Assembly: GCA_019416935.1 (NCBI GenBank)
Contig: DXWI01000002.1
Span: 108,906 to 172,905, forward strand
Length of the DNA: 64,000 nt
Source: Clostridiales bacterium
GTDB lineage: Bacteria; Bacillota; Clostridia; Christensenellales; CAG-138
Direction: 5' to 3'
Position 1 is the stretch's first letter. Each line of letters begins with the position of its first letter. Position numbers and translations under genes: made by a program. The notes beneath the pieces are model-generated. The model was not told the origin of the DNA. It saw nothing but the letters and a program-made list of their open reading frames with translations, and did no database searches. Positions 51,962 through 60,650 of this stretch are shown here, piece by piece.

Positions 51962-54900
51962 TTATTCCTCCTCATTCTTTTTCTTTTTGAGCGCCCTTTT
52001 CGCCGCAATTACGCGCCAGGCAATTACGCCTACGCCTAGCAGCGTAATGCCAATGGCAATCGGCACGTCGTATTTATCCGAGTCGATCCCCAGCTTGACC
52101 GACGGCGTGTTGGTTATGGTGGTTTCCAAGGGGACTTCAAAGGTGTAATCTTCGGTCAGTATCACTTTGTCGGCTGGATTGGGGAAGAAGCCGTTTGGTA
52201 CGGTGGATTCCTCGATGTAGACCTCGGCAGCAAGCGGCAAGCCCAGCACGGTAATCTCACCTTTGTCGTCCACCATGATTTCCGTCACGCTGCCATTATC
52301 GTCACGCATATACCAGCCGTTTTCGAGTTTCGTAAATCTGAGCGTTTCAAAGCCGAGGAATGCTTTTGTCTTAAAGGTAAATCCCGCGTCTGTAAGCGGC
52401 TGTCTGGTTTCTGCATGTACCTTTCTTACCTTGAGCGCCGTGGGGCTATTGGCAATGTTAGCTCGGTAGGGGTTTCCCGTCCCGTTTTCCCTGGTCACGG
52501 TCATGGTAAAGTTTTCTGCACCCACAAAGCCTACAGGCGTTTCTTCAACAAGCGTGTAGTTTCCGACTTTGAGGTAACGTATCTCCGCTTTACCGTTCTC
52601 ATCGACAGCGAACCTTGTGCTGCCTTCCTTTTCGTCCGGCACAAAATAGCCATTGCCGGTGGATTTCACCTTGACGGGGTTCCCGTCCTCATCTTGCAAT
52701 GAGAACACAACGCCGCCCATGGGGCTGCTGTCATAGGCATTCTTTTTCTCAACAAAAACACTGATCGGCTCGTCGGTGATTTCCGTGTAGCCCGTAATAT
52801 TGCCGTACTCGTCAATTTCAAAGAAAAACTCTGAAGTATTGACGGCAAATCCGTCCGGGCTGTAGCTTTCTACAAATCTGTACTTCCTGTCTGCGGGCAG
52901 CTCGTGAATGATCACACAGCCTTCCATATTGGTTTCGCCCTCAAATACAATCTCGCCTGTCACGTCGTCATAGATGGTGATGCCTGCGCCGGGTACTGCT
53001 TCGCCCGTGGCCACATCGGTCTTTTCAATCGTTACTTCCGTCGGTTCGTCCTCAAAGGTAAACTTCACAACCTCATTGCTGCTTACTTTTAAGGTAAAGT
53101 GTACTTCTTCCTTTGAGAGGCAGAAGCCCTCCGGGGCAACCTTTTCACGCAGGATAAACTCGCGCTGGATGGGGAGCTCGCCGCTTGTGCCTACGCCATT
53201 TTCGCCAACTTCAATCAGCCCGACTACCGATTTTGTCTCCGCGTCCACGATCTCAAACACCGCTCCGGCAAGCGTCCGCTCGGTATCACGGGAGTCCACC
53301 TTGATAACCCGGATACGCTTTGTAATGAGTTCATTAAAAACAGGGGTTACAGCATGAGCGTCGTCCACGATGATTTCATCGGCTGCGTTTTTACTCGTCA
53401 CATCAACCGGATAGATATTGGAGGACAGCGCATATCCTGCCTTGGGCGCTGCCAGTTCTTTTAGATACATCTCGCAAAGCGGGAGGTCTGCGCTGCTCTG
53501 TGCTTTTCCGTCCTTGCCGGTGGTCAGAATATCAAGCAGTACATTTTCGGGAATCGTTCCAACCGCAGCTTTGGTATATAGCCCAAATACAAATCCTGTG
53601 CCGTAATCGGTGTAGATTGCACCTGTATTCGGATCAAAATGTTCCGCATTCTTTTGCAGCTCCACCGCAGCCTTTTGCCGCTGGTTTTCTCTTGTCAGCG
53701 TTTCGGTTACAACGGCGGTGTGCTGGTCTGCATAGGAGAGAATCACTTCGTATTCGGCGGTATCGAGAACAAACCCCGATAAGGTCTTTTTCTCTTTTAC
53801 CACATATTTGCCGAGGTACAGTTTATCTGATGTTGCCACGCCGCTCTGATCGGTGGTGAGTTCACAAACCTTTTCACCCGCTTTGTGGTACACCTTGCCC
53901 GGCACACCGATGTTCTCGGTGGCAAATACCTCGTATACGACGCCCTTCAAGCCTTTTAATTCATAGGTGGGAATGTACTTTGTTCCGTATTTGGTGTTCT
54001 CCGTCGTATAGCCCGTCAGAATTTCTCCCTTTTTCTCAATGGAGATCGTCCCTTTAACGGGCGTATCCTTCATCGCGACAGTGACGGTTCCGTTCTCTGA
54101 ATTAGCCTCACTGACCGTAAACGTGACGGGTTCTCCGTTTAAGAGGTAGGGTTCGGGCGCAGATATTTCGATGAGTTTGAATGTGCCTGTAGGGAGCGTT
54201 CCGGGCAGATACAGCGTCCCGCTGGAATCCGTTTGAAATTCGGACAGGGTTTGCGGCTGCGGGTAGAGGAGATCGAAAGTGACAGGCTCGCCATTACTGT
54301 TCTCAATACGGAAAGTCGTTCCGGCAACAGGGATCGTGTGACCGCTCTCCGCGTCCTGCTTTACAATCCGCACCATCATCTCAATACTCTTATCCTCTAA
54401 GATATACGAGTAGGTCTTTTCGTTCTCGCAGACAAATACCTCAAACGGCTCTACCAGCTTGTAGCCTTCATTTGCCTCGCTTCTCACCTCAGAAATTACA
54501 TACAATCCGTAAGGGAGAAGCGTGGATATGCCGCGTCCGTTTTCTCCGGTTGTAATCGTATCAAAGAGTTCGCCGGAGGATTTTAGGCGCACCTCAAACT
54601 GCACACCTGAAAGCGGTGGTTTTATGTCGGGATCGTCCTCGCTGCTGTCAAGCTCCCTCTCGCCAAACTTGGTGAGTTCAATCTTGCCCTTTATAACCTC
54701 GTCTTCCACGGTGGCGTTTTCCGTCACAACCGAGATATTCTGCCCGCCATAGGAGAGAGTAACAGAAACAGGCGAAGAGTTGAGAAGATAGCCTGTAGGA
54801 GCAGGAGAAATTTCCTGCACAGAATATGTTCCCAAAGGCAATTCCTTTGATGTTACGACGCGGCTTCCGAGAGCATAAAGCGTATACACTACGTTGCCAT

Positions 54901-56482
54901 CCTTATCCCGTATCTCGTACTTTGCACCAAAAAGCGAGGCGTCGCCCTGGGGTGTGCCGCCCGTTTCCGCGTCTGCTTTGGAGACGATGATTTTTCCTGT
55001 TTGCGGCGTATTAGGGATCGTCGCTTCATCGTAGACAATTGCAGTCGTCTGTCCGGCGTAGGAGAGCGTAACGGGATATTCCTGTTTGTTCAGTACAAAA
55101 CCCGTGCTTGCCTGCCGTTCCTTTACGACATAGCTTCCCAGCTTGACAGGCGAGGAAATGCCTTTGCCGGACGAATCGATGGTAATGGACGTGACCACTT
55201 TTCCGTTCTGATACACGTCAAAGACGCTGCCCGCAAGGGAATACTCTCCCATATCCGGGTTGGCATTGGTTTTTGTCACCCGAATCTGCCCCATGGCTTC
55301 TTTGTTGGAAGCGGTCACCGTCACGGTCTGCGCCGCCTGTACGTTGACGGGATATACGATATCCGAAAGGATATATGGTTCTATCGTTGATATTTCCTTG
55401 AGGTAGAAGGTGGACAGTTCCAGATCGCCCGACACGGCTTTTCCGTTGCTGCCCGTCGTAAGTTTTGCCACTAGATTTTTGCAGGCTGCGTCGCTGTATA
55501 TGCCAAACACCACGCCGGAGAGCAGTTTACCGTCCTCGCTCTTTTTTAAGAGTTCGATTTTCCCGTAAGCGGGTGTGGTCATGCGGAGTACGCCGTCCGT
55601 TGCAGGTGCGTAGTTGCCAGAAGTATAGGTGATGACTTTCTGGTAGTCTCCGTTGTCCGGTGCATACCAGAACAGATTCGCAGTCACGCGGTTGTCATAG
55701 CCTGTGGCGTCCAGTCGTATGCTCTGGTTACCGTATTTTTTGGGTACTTTAATCGTCAGTGTATCGCCGTTCTTTCCGGTAAAGCCTGTGACTACCGTAC
55801 CCGAGGGAAGAGAGGATTTATCTATGGTATAACCCCCCGAACAGTTTTGGAGCGTCACCCTCGTGCTACCCATAAAGTATTCTCCCGAAACCGTAAGCTC
55901 CATAGACGCGGGCGAAAACGAAACGCTGTGAGAGATGAGCTGCTGGTTTCGCGCCATCTGTAATAGCTCGTCCGCCCAGTTGAGCAGGCTTTGGTAGCCG
56001 GACTTTGCGCGGATGAGATTGGGATTTTCCCTTCGGTTGGTAAAATTCCATTGGGAGTCCGCGCCTTCCTCGGACAGCCAGAACCGCAGTGCGTTTGCCG
56101 TAGCCTGCCGCGCCTGGTCTGCTGTAAATCCGTTTGTCGTGCAGGGATAGCCGTTCTCCAAAATGATTTGGATGCCGCGCACAGTACGAGTGGAGTAGCT
56201 GTTAAGCGGGTCGATCTCACTGTAACCTACGCCGTGGGGGTTGCCGAGTTTGTGCTGGATACAGTAGGCGATCTGTCCTGTCTCCAATATGGTATGTTTG
56301 GGTGTGTTTAGGTCAACCCACTTGCCATCGGCATTGTAATACTCAAAATAGTCAAAGCCTTCTGAGTTAAACTGCGAGTCGATGGTCACTCTTGTGGCTG
56401 CCGAGGCTGTCATGGGCAAAAGGGACAGTACCGCAAGCAGGCACAAAAACAGCGCCACAGGGCGCTTCAGTCGTTGCTTCAT
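51962..56482 (-). CDS. SpaA/Cna-B-repeat surface adhesin with thioester-like head
   Basis: The 1506-residue protein has a signal peptide (ALFLCLLAVLSLLPMTASAA), a head domain with GQIAYCIQHKLGNPHGVGYS, a thioester-domain type motif, and about ten SpaA/Cna-B beta modules (recurring GKIELTKxG, xxGxYxVxE, LPxGxYxLxE patterns) that in this family form isopeptide bonds. It ends in a membrane helix (VPIAIGITLLGVGVIAWRVI) and basic tail. No LPxTG-like motif is seen. Adhesins of this type are common in ICEs and may hold mating cells together. GGAGG lies nine bases before the ATG. Confidence 0.85.
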   Translation of the reverse strand: MKQRLKRPVALFLCLLAVLSLLPMTASAATRVTIDSQFNSEGFDYFEYYNADGKWVDLNTPKHTILETGQIAYCIQHKLGNPHGVGYSEIDPLNSYSTRTVRGIQIILENGYPCTTNGFTADQARQATANALRFWLSEEGADSQWNFTNRRENPNLIRAKSGYQSLLNWADELLQMARNQQLISHSVSFSPASMELTVSGEYFMGSTRVTLQNCSGGYTIDKSSLPSGTVVTGFTGKNGDTLTIKVPKKYGNQSIRLDATGYDNRVTANLFWYAPDNGDYQKVITYTSGNYAPATDGVLRMTTPAYGKIELLKKSEDGKLLSGVVFGIYSDAACKNLVAKLTTGSNGKAVSGDLELSTFYLKEISTIEPYILSDIVYPVNVQAAQTVTVTASNKEAMGQIRVTKTNANPDMGEYSLAGSVFDVYQNGKVVTSITIDSSGKGISSPVKLGSYVVKERQASTGFVLNKQEYPVTLSYAGQTTAIVYDEATIPNTPQTGKIIVSKADAETGGTPQGDASLFGAKYEIRDKDGNVVYTLYALGSRVVTSKELPLGTYSVQEISPAPTGYLLNSSPVSVTLSYGGQNISVVTENATVEDEVIKGKIELTKFGERELDSSEDDPDIKPPLSGVQFEVRLKSSGELFDTITTGENGRGISTLLPYGLYVISEVRSEANEGYKLVEPFEVFVCENEKTYSYILEDKSIEMMVRIVKQDAESGHTIPVAGTTFRIENSNGEPVTFDLLYPQPQTLSEFQTDSSGTLYLPGTLPTGTFKLIEISAPEPYLLNGEPVTFTVSEANSENGTVTVAMKDTPVKGTISIEKKGEILTGYTTENTKYGTKYIPTYELKGLKGVVYEVFATENIGVPGKVYHKAGEKVCELTTDQSGVATSDKLYLGKYVVKEKKTLSGFVLDTAEYEVILSYADQHTAVVTETLTRENQRQKAAVELQKNAEHFDPNTGAIYTDYGTGFVFGLYTKAAVGTIPENVLLDILTTGKDGKAQSSADLPLCEMYLKELAAPKAGYALSSNIYPVDVTSKNAADEIIVDDAHAVTPVFNELITKRIRVIKVDSRDTERTLAGAVFEIVDAETKSVVGLIEVGENGVGTSGELPIQREFILREKVAPEGFCLSKEEVHFTLKVSSNEVVKFTFEDEPTEVTIEKTDVATGEAVPGAGITIYDDVTGEIVFEGETNMEGCVIIHELPADRKYRFVESYSPDGFAVNTSEFFFEIDEYGNITGYTEITDEPISVFVEKKNAYDSSPMGGVVFSLQDEDGNPVKVKSTGNGYFVPDEKEGSTRFAVDENGKAEIRYLKVGNYTLVEETPVGFVGAENFTMTVTRENGTGNPYRANIANSPTALKVRKVHAETRQPLTDAGFTFKTKAFLGFETLRFTKLENGWYMRDDNGSVTEIMVDDKGEITVLGLPLAAEVYIEESTVPNGFFPNPADKVILTEDYTFEVPLETTITNTPSVKLGIDSDKYDVPIAIGITLLGVGVIAWRVIAAKRALKKKKNEEE

Positions 56483-56554
56483 TTGTGAAACCTCCTTTGT
56501 TTTTTGCATAAGAAAAGCGCCGGATTGCTCCGACGCTTCTTTTGTTCATAGTTG

Positions 56555-57388
56555 TTAATCTCTTGGACTGAACACGCAGGTATACTGCTTGTCTCCGATT
56601 TTTACGCTACCCACGCCCAGCCTTGATCTGTCTGCGTCAAGGGCAAGCCCGGTCGCATGAGCGGCGCTCCTTGTTCCGATGGTGCTGCCGTTTCCGGCTG
56701 CATTGCTGACGCTCTCCGCGCCGCCGCAGGAGTGGAAAATCTCTCCGCGCTCTGCCATCTCCTTTGCATGGGTAAGGGCTTTGGCGCATAGGCTGCTGTC
56801 AAGCAACATTGGGGCGTTGCCGTTTTCCGCCCGTGCCGCATTGACTGCTGCCAACACCGCACTGTTAAAGCTGCTGCTCATGATCTCCATTTCCGGCTCC
56901 GGTTCGGGGGTAGGTGCAGGCTCTTGTGTTGGCTCCGGCGTGGGTTTAGGCGTAGGCTTCGGCGTCACCGGTGTAGCTGCTTCCTGTGATTTCGTTGCTG
57001 CTGGCATTTGTGGCGCTTTTGTTGCTACCGTTTGGGGCTTCTCGGTTTTCTGCGGTTTCTCAGTCGGTTCTTCTGCCTTGGCAGGCGTGTTGGACACTTT
57101 CGGCGCTGACGATGGTTTTTCCGGCTGCTGTTCATGTTCTTTACCCTGTGGTGCAGGTGTGTGGATTTCCGGGATTTCGCTCTGCTGCGGCGTATTGTTG
57201 TTTTGATTACTGCCCGAGAGAGTCAATTCGCTGGTCGTCTGCAAAGATTCACTGGGGGTAGATGTTTCAGCCGTGTGAATTGATTCCTCATTGGTCGAAA
57301 TAGATGTGTCTGGCGATTCTGCCGCACACCCTGCACACAATACTCCGATTAGGGCGATTATGGCAAATGCTGAAATAGCTTTTTTCAT
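56555..57388 (-). CDS. Lipoprotein with Pro-rich linker and CAP/SCP-like domain
   Basis: The 277-residue protein has a lipobox (IALIGVLCAGC), about 140 residues rich in Pro/Thr/Glu (KPTPKPTPEPTQEPAPTPEP), and a C-terminal CAP domain: NSAVLAAVNAARAENGNAPM, SLCAKALTHAKEMAERGE, RLGVGSVKIGDKQYTCVFSP. The domain is shorter than usual. CAP proteins have varied roles outside cells; here it may act at the cell surface during mating. AGGAG is upstream of the start. Confidence 0.75.
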   Translation of the reverse strand: MKKAISAFAIIALIGVLCAGCAAESPDTSISTNEESIHTAETSTPSESLQTTSELTLSGSNQNNNTPQQSEIPEIHTPAPQGKEHEQQPEKPSSAPKVSNTPAKAEEPTEKPQKTEKPQTVATKAPQMPAATKSQEAATPVTPKPTPKPTPEPTQEPAPTPEPEPEMEIMSSSFNSAVLAAVNAARAENGNAPMLLDSSLCAKALTHAKEMAERGEIFHSCGGAESVSNAAGNGSTIGTRSAAHATGLALDADRSRLGVGSVKIGDKQYTCVFSPRD

Positions 57389-57587
57389 GATAAGTGCTCC
57401 TTTCTGCTTTTTACAGCACCAGCATATCTTTTTCCGGAAGATATCGCAAAGGTGTGAAAGCCTTTCTTTTCTCGGGTAGTAATTTTCCGGTGAGTAATCA
57501 AGGGTTGGGGGTTTGGGGGAAGGGAACAAGAGAACCAAACCCTTTGCCGAAAAAAGGACAGACTACCCCCTTGGTGTGGAATAATTT

Positions 57588-57767
57588 TTACTCAAAGACC
57601 ACGCATTTTTCAAGACCGCATTTGCCCTCTTTGTTAGAATAATACAGGCAATGTGGACAATCCCGTTCCTTAAAAAGCATAGCTTCGCTTTTGCTTCGCC
57701 CGGGCGCCCTGGGCTTTTCGCGCATCATGCGCTCATATTTTCTATGCTTTCCTTCGGTAAACAGCAT
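57588..57767 (-). CDS. Small Cys-rich (zinc-ribbon-like) ICE protein
   Basis: The 59-residue protein starts MLFTEGKHRKYERMMREKPR and ends ERDCPHCLYYSNKEGKCGLE, KCVVFE; the four Cys (CPHC and CGLEKC) could bind zinc. Similar proteins with ERYCxxCxYY and GxCGLExC lie beside parAB in Tn1549-like ICEs. GGAGGT is seven bases upstream. Confidence 0.7.
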   Translation of the reverse strand: MLFTEGKHRKYERMMREKPRAPGRSKSEAMLFKERDCPHCLYYSNKEGKCGLEKCVVFE

Positions 57768-57834
57768 ACGAATCATCACCTCCTTTCGCATAAAAGGGAA
57801 AATAAAAACGCCCATGCTCGTCAGCACAGACGTT

Positions 57835-58782
57835 TTAGCGTTCGTATTCCCGCTCCTGCTTCATTCGCAGCATCCGCTTATGGTAATATTCGCAGGCTTT
57901 TATGATGAAATCTTCTCGCTGTTTCGGGGTGTAGTCTCGCGGGATATATTGATCCAGTTTGTTCCCTTTGATCGTAATGTTATTTTGCTGCGGCTTTTCC
58001 TCCTGCATAACGAGTTCCATGCCGTTTCTGTCAAGAATCCCTTTCTGCGCTGCCGCTTTCATGCGCTGCGCCTGCGACAAAGAGGGCGTACATTCCTCGG
58101 CTTGTATCACGTCAAACAGGTCGGTTTGCAGTTCTTTTGAGAGGTAAGAGAGTTCCACAGCAGGATTAAAAGCCATTTTCTTATCGTCTACCATTTGCAA
58201 TAGGGGCTGGATTAACTCGGTAAGGCGGATATATCTTGTAACTTCCATCCTATTTACTCCCGCTTCTTGTGCTATCCTTTCTCTTGCGGTTAACTTCGGC
58301 ACAATTTGTGCCGAAGTTAAATCATTCCTTTCTCCTTGTCTTTTTATGGCTTCCAGCTTCATTTTATATGCTTTCGCCTTTTCGCTTGGCAAAATAGTTT
58401 CCCTTTGAATGTTACCGTCTACCACGAGGATCGTCGCCGTATCGTCGTCGATGTTTCTCACAATGATAGGTAGCGCATCCTTTCCCGCAATCATGCTGGC
58501 TGCTTTGCGTCGATGTCCCGATAGCAGCTCATACCCGCCGTCTTTGCGTGGGCGGGCAAGGCAGGGCGTGTGTACCCCGAGACGGGCGATGCTTTCCGCC
58601 ATATTCATCAGCTCAGCGTCGTTCCTTACTTGATAGGGGTTGTTTTCAAAGTCATGCACTTCTGCAATAGGTACGGTCAAGATTTGTTCGCCCTGCTGCC
58701 GCGCTTCTGCCTGCCGGGTTTCTTCGGTAGAAAACAGGTCATCTACTGAAGCCAGTCTCATGTTCCGAACGCTGCTTGCCAT
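57835..58782 (-). CDS. parB: ParB/RepB/Spo0J-family partition protein
   Basis: The 315-residue protein has the ParB nuclease-like domain (VPIAEVHDFENNPYQVRNDA, CLARPRKDGGYELLSGHRRK) and a helix-turn-helix (TARERIAQEAGVNRMEVTRY). With ParA it likely stabilises the excised circle or organises conjugation. It overlaps parA by 44 bases and has a perfect AAGGAGGTG before the ATG. Confidence 0.9.
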   Translation of the reverse strand: MASSVRNMRLASVDDLFSTEETRQAEARQQGEQILTVPIAEVHDFENNPYQVRNDAELMNMAESIARLGVHTPCLARPRKDGGYELLSGHRRKAASMIAGKDALPIIVRNIDDDTATILVVDGNIQRETILPSEKAKAYKMKLEAIKRQGERNDLTSAQIVPKLTARERIAQEAGVNRMEVTRYIRLTELIQPLLQMVDDKKMAFNPAVELSYLSKELQTDLFDVIQAEECTPSLSQAQRMKAAAQKGILDRNGMELVMQEEKPQQNNITIKGNKLDQYIPRDYTPKQREDFIIKACEYYHKRMLRMKQEREYER

Positions 58783-59557
58783 GTTTCATCACCTCCTTTG
58801 TAAGCGATTCATACGCCAAAGCCGCTTTGCCGTTTTTGTCGTGCAAATAGATACTTTTGCCTTCTGCGCTGGTTTCGGCTGCTTTAATGGCAAGCGGAAT
58901 CTCTGTTTTGAAGATTTTGAGTTTGTCTCCATAATTGGTACGAAGCATATAGGAAACGTCTTTGGCAAAATTTGTACGCGCGTCCACCATGGTCAGCAAA
59001 ACGCCGTCTATTTTGAGACTTGGGTTGATGTTTTTCTTTACGCGGTTTATGGTTTGCAAAAGTTGTGCCATGCCTTTTGCCGGGAGATAGTGTGCCTGCA
59101 CGGGAATGATAACGCTGTCTGCGGCGGCAAGAGCATTGACGGTAATCATGCCGAGGCTTGGCATACAGTCGATCAGGACATAGTCGTACTTGTGTTTCAC
59201 TTCGCTTAAATAGTTCCTCAGTACGATTTCACGGCTCATGGTATTTACCAGCGATACTTCCATAGCCGACAATTCAATGTTCGCAGGCATGAGGTCTACA
59301 CCCTCCGCATGGTGCAAAATCCCTTCGTCCGGTTCAAATGGTTCGTCCTGTATGATCTTTGTCATGATACTGGCAAGGGATACGGGCAGCTTGTCCGGCT
59401 CGTTCCAGCCGAGAGAATCCGTAAGGTTGCCCTGTGCGTCTGCGTCAATGAGCAACACTTCCTTTCCTTGCCTTGCAAGCCCGATACCGAGGTTGACGGT
59501 AGTCGTGGTTTTCCCGACGCCACCTTTTTGATTGGCAAGGGCAATTACTTTTGTCAT
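58739..59557 (-). CDS. parA: ParA-family ATPase
   Basis: The 272-residue ATPase starts MTKVIALANQKGGVGKTTTT (deviant Walker A) and has LLIDADAQGNLTDSL and YVLIDCMPSLGMITVNAL. First gene of the long leftward transfer transcript. AAGGAGG precedes the ATG at 59557. Confidence 0.92.
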   Translation of the reverse strand: MTKVIALANQKGGVGKTTTTVNLGIGLARQGKEVLLIDADAQGNLTDSLGWNEPDKLPVSLASIMTKIIQDEPFEPDEGILHHAEGVDLMPANIELSAMEVSLVNTMSREIVLRNYLSEVKHKYDYVLIDCMPSLGMITVNALAAADSVIIPVQAHYLPAKGMAQLLQTINRVKKNINPSLKIDGVLLTMVDARTNFAKDVSYMLRTNYGDKLKIFKTEIPLAIKAAETSAEGKSIYLHDKNGKAALAYESLTKEVMKHGKQRSEHETGFSR

Positions 59558-59606
59558 AGCTTTCCTCCTTTTGAGATATTTCAAAATACAATAGCCAGGT
59601 CGCTTA

Positions 59607-59627
59607 TGTAGGTAAAGACTACCTACA
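59607..59627. promoter_or_regulatory. Palindromic operator upstream of parA
   Basis: TGTAGGT, seven bases, ACCTACA: a perfect 7-bp inverted repeat 50 bases before the parA start. Likely binding site of ParA/ParB or another element regulator. Confidence 0.5.
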
Positions 59628-59660
59628 AGAGCGGGATAAAAAACCTGTATATATACAAAA

Positions 59661-59687
59661 ACGAGTATCTGTATAGCAGATACTCGT
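59661..59687. other. 11-bp perfect hairpin near the right end
   Basis: ACGAGTATCTG pairs with CAGATACTCGT around a 5-base loop, followed by T-rich DNA on the plus strand. It could be a terminator insulating the parA promoter region or a protein-binding site. Confidence 0.5.
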
Positions 59688-59691
59688 CATT

Positions 59692-59770
59692 TTGCTAATT
59701 TCAATACGAATAATAGTCCTCTAAGGCTGATGAATAAAGGCTTATTTTGCTAATCGCTTGCTAATTTGAG
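59692..59770. repeat. Right arm-type integrase sites (TTGCTAAT)
   Basis: Copies of TTGCTAAT occur at about 59692, 59747 and 59758; the last, TTGCTAATTTGAG, is identical to the left-arm copy at 6345-6357. Confidence 0.55.
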
Positions 59771-59901
59771 TTTTCAAAACACACCGAAATCAGCAATATT
59801 CTGTGATACTGTGCAAAATGTGTTCGTCTAAAAAACGCCGTAATATAGGGATTTTTCGGACTTCGTAATATTATGCATAACGCCGCAAAACAGGCGCATC
59901 C

Positions 59902-59949
59902 CGCCTCCTAAGCGTGAGGCCACTGGTTCGAATCCAGTATGGCGCGCCA
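59902..59949 (+). pseudogene. attR core and tRNA-Arg(CCU) 3' half, partner of 6010-6051
   Basis: Core CGCCTCCTAAGCG (59902-59914) is followed by GTG of the anticodon stem, a perfect T-arm (ACTGG, TTCGAAT, CCAGT), acceptor strand ATGGCGC, discriminator G and CCA. The acceptor strand pairs seven of seven with GCGCCAT at 6010-6016 but not with GTCTCCG of the intact tRNA. It is the displaced half of the tRNA cut by the ICE. Alone it cannot fold as a tRNA. Confidence 0.85.
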
Positions 59950-59990
59950 GAAAGCCCCGAAAACAGGCACTTTTTCGGGGCTTCTCTTTT
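59950..59990 (+). terminator. Terminator of the split tRNA
   Basis: AAGCCCCGAAAA and TTTTTCGGGGCTT with a short loop, then a T-rich run, directly after the CCA. It mirrors the terminator after the intact tRNA at 6179. Confidence 0.8.
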
Positions 59991-60008
59991 TTTCGTTCCC
60001 CTTTATTC

Positions 60009-60154
60009 TTGCTAACGAGTACATTCGCCTTGCTCTCTTTGTAAGCTTTTCATTCCTCTTTTTCTTGCTAACAGCAGACTCTCATTTTGCCCATCTTGCT
60101 AACAAATTTCCACCATTTTGCTAACAGCAGCTAACAGGGGCATTTTTTGCTAAC
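60009..60154. repeat. Arm-type sites of the older element (TTGCTAAC)
   Basis: Five exact copies of TTGCTAAC (60009, 60065, 60096, 60118, 60147) and one AGCTAAC lie between the tRNA 3' half and the integrase fragment, where the present ICE has TTGCTAAT sites. Confidence 0.6.
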
Positions 60155-60158
60155 GGAT

Positions 60159-60650
60159 TCATACAGCATTTTGCGTACCACCGTTTACAATCTGCAGCAT
60201 TTTTAAGAGCTGAGAAGCGAGATCCGGCGATGCGTTCAAAAGCTCCATGACCTGCTGCGCATCTGTAGAAGTGCTTGTTTCTTTCTTCTGTGCAGTCGGT
60301 GTCTTCTTGTAAAACGCATCTTCAAACATTTCGGCGTTATGCCGTCTGTCCTCATCAAGAATGTGCGAATATACGTCCGAAACCATCTTGAGCTGCGCAT
60401 GTCCCGTATCACCTTGCACGGATTTCATGTCGCCGCCGTTGAGCTTCAGTTTGTATGTCGTGCTGGAATGTCGTAAGCTATGGAATACCACATCAGGAAG
60501 ATTGTTCTTGCGAATCAACCTTTTGAATGATCGGGAAATAACCTGACCTTCCATCGGTCTGCCGTTTGGTAATGACATTACGATATTGTAATCGTAGTAT
60601 TCATTTCCAAAGATTTCTTTCATCTCTTCCTGCTGTTTTTTCCACTCTAA
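60159..60650 (-). pseudogene. Integrase C-terminal fragment from an older element
   Basis: About 160 residues match the C-terminal catalytic half of the present integrase: EWKKQQEEMKEIFGNEYYDY, VFHSLRHSSTTYKLKLNGGD, GDTGHAQLKMVSDVYSHILD. The His-x-x-Arg, His and Tyr are kept, but everything before LEWKKQQ, including the first catalytic Arg, is missing. It stops 210 bases from a tRNA-Arg 3' half, as the intact integrase stops 180 bases from its tRNA. At about 60650 it is joined to an alpha-amylase gene. An older relative of the ICE is the likely source. Confidence 0.8.

Larger units (their letters stand above)
6052..59914. mobile_element. Integrative and conjugative element of Tn1549/CTn type, about 53.9 kb, in the anticodon loop of tRNA-Arg(CCU)
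   Basis: The ends are set by the 13-bp core shared by 6039-6051 and 59902-59914 and by the two tRNA halves that flank it. The element has an integrase and excisionase at the left end, a full type IV secretion set (VirB4, PrgI, TrbL-like, Maff2, VirD4), relaxase, MobC, candidate oriT, primase, giant methylase/helicase and ParAB. Cargo is an ABC exporter and three two-component/lipoprotein modules. No transfer gene is visibly broken, so it may still be mobile. It also carries its own intact tRNA-Arg(CCU) 51 bases inside the left end. Confidence 0.85.
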
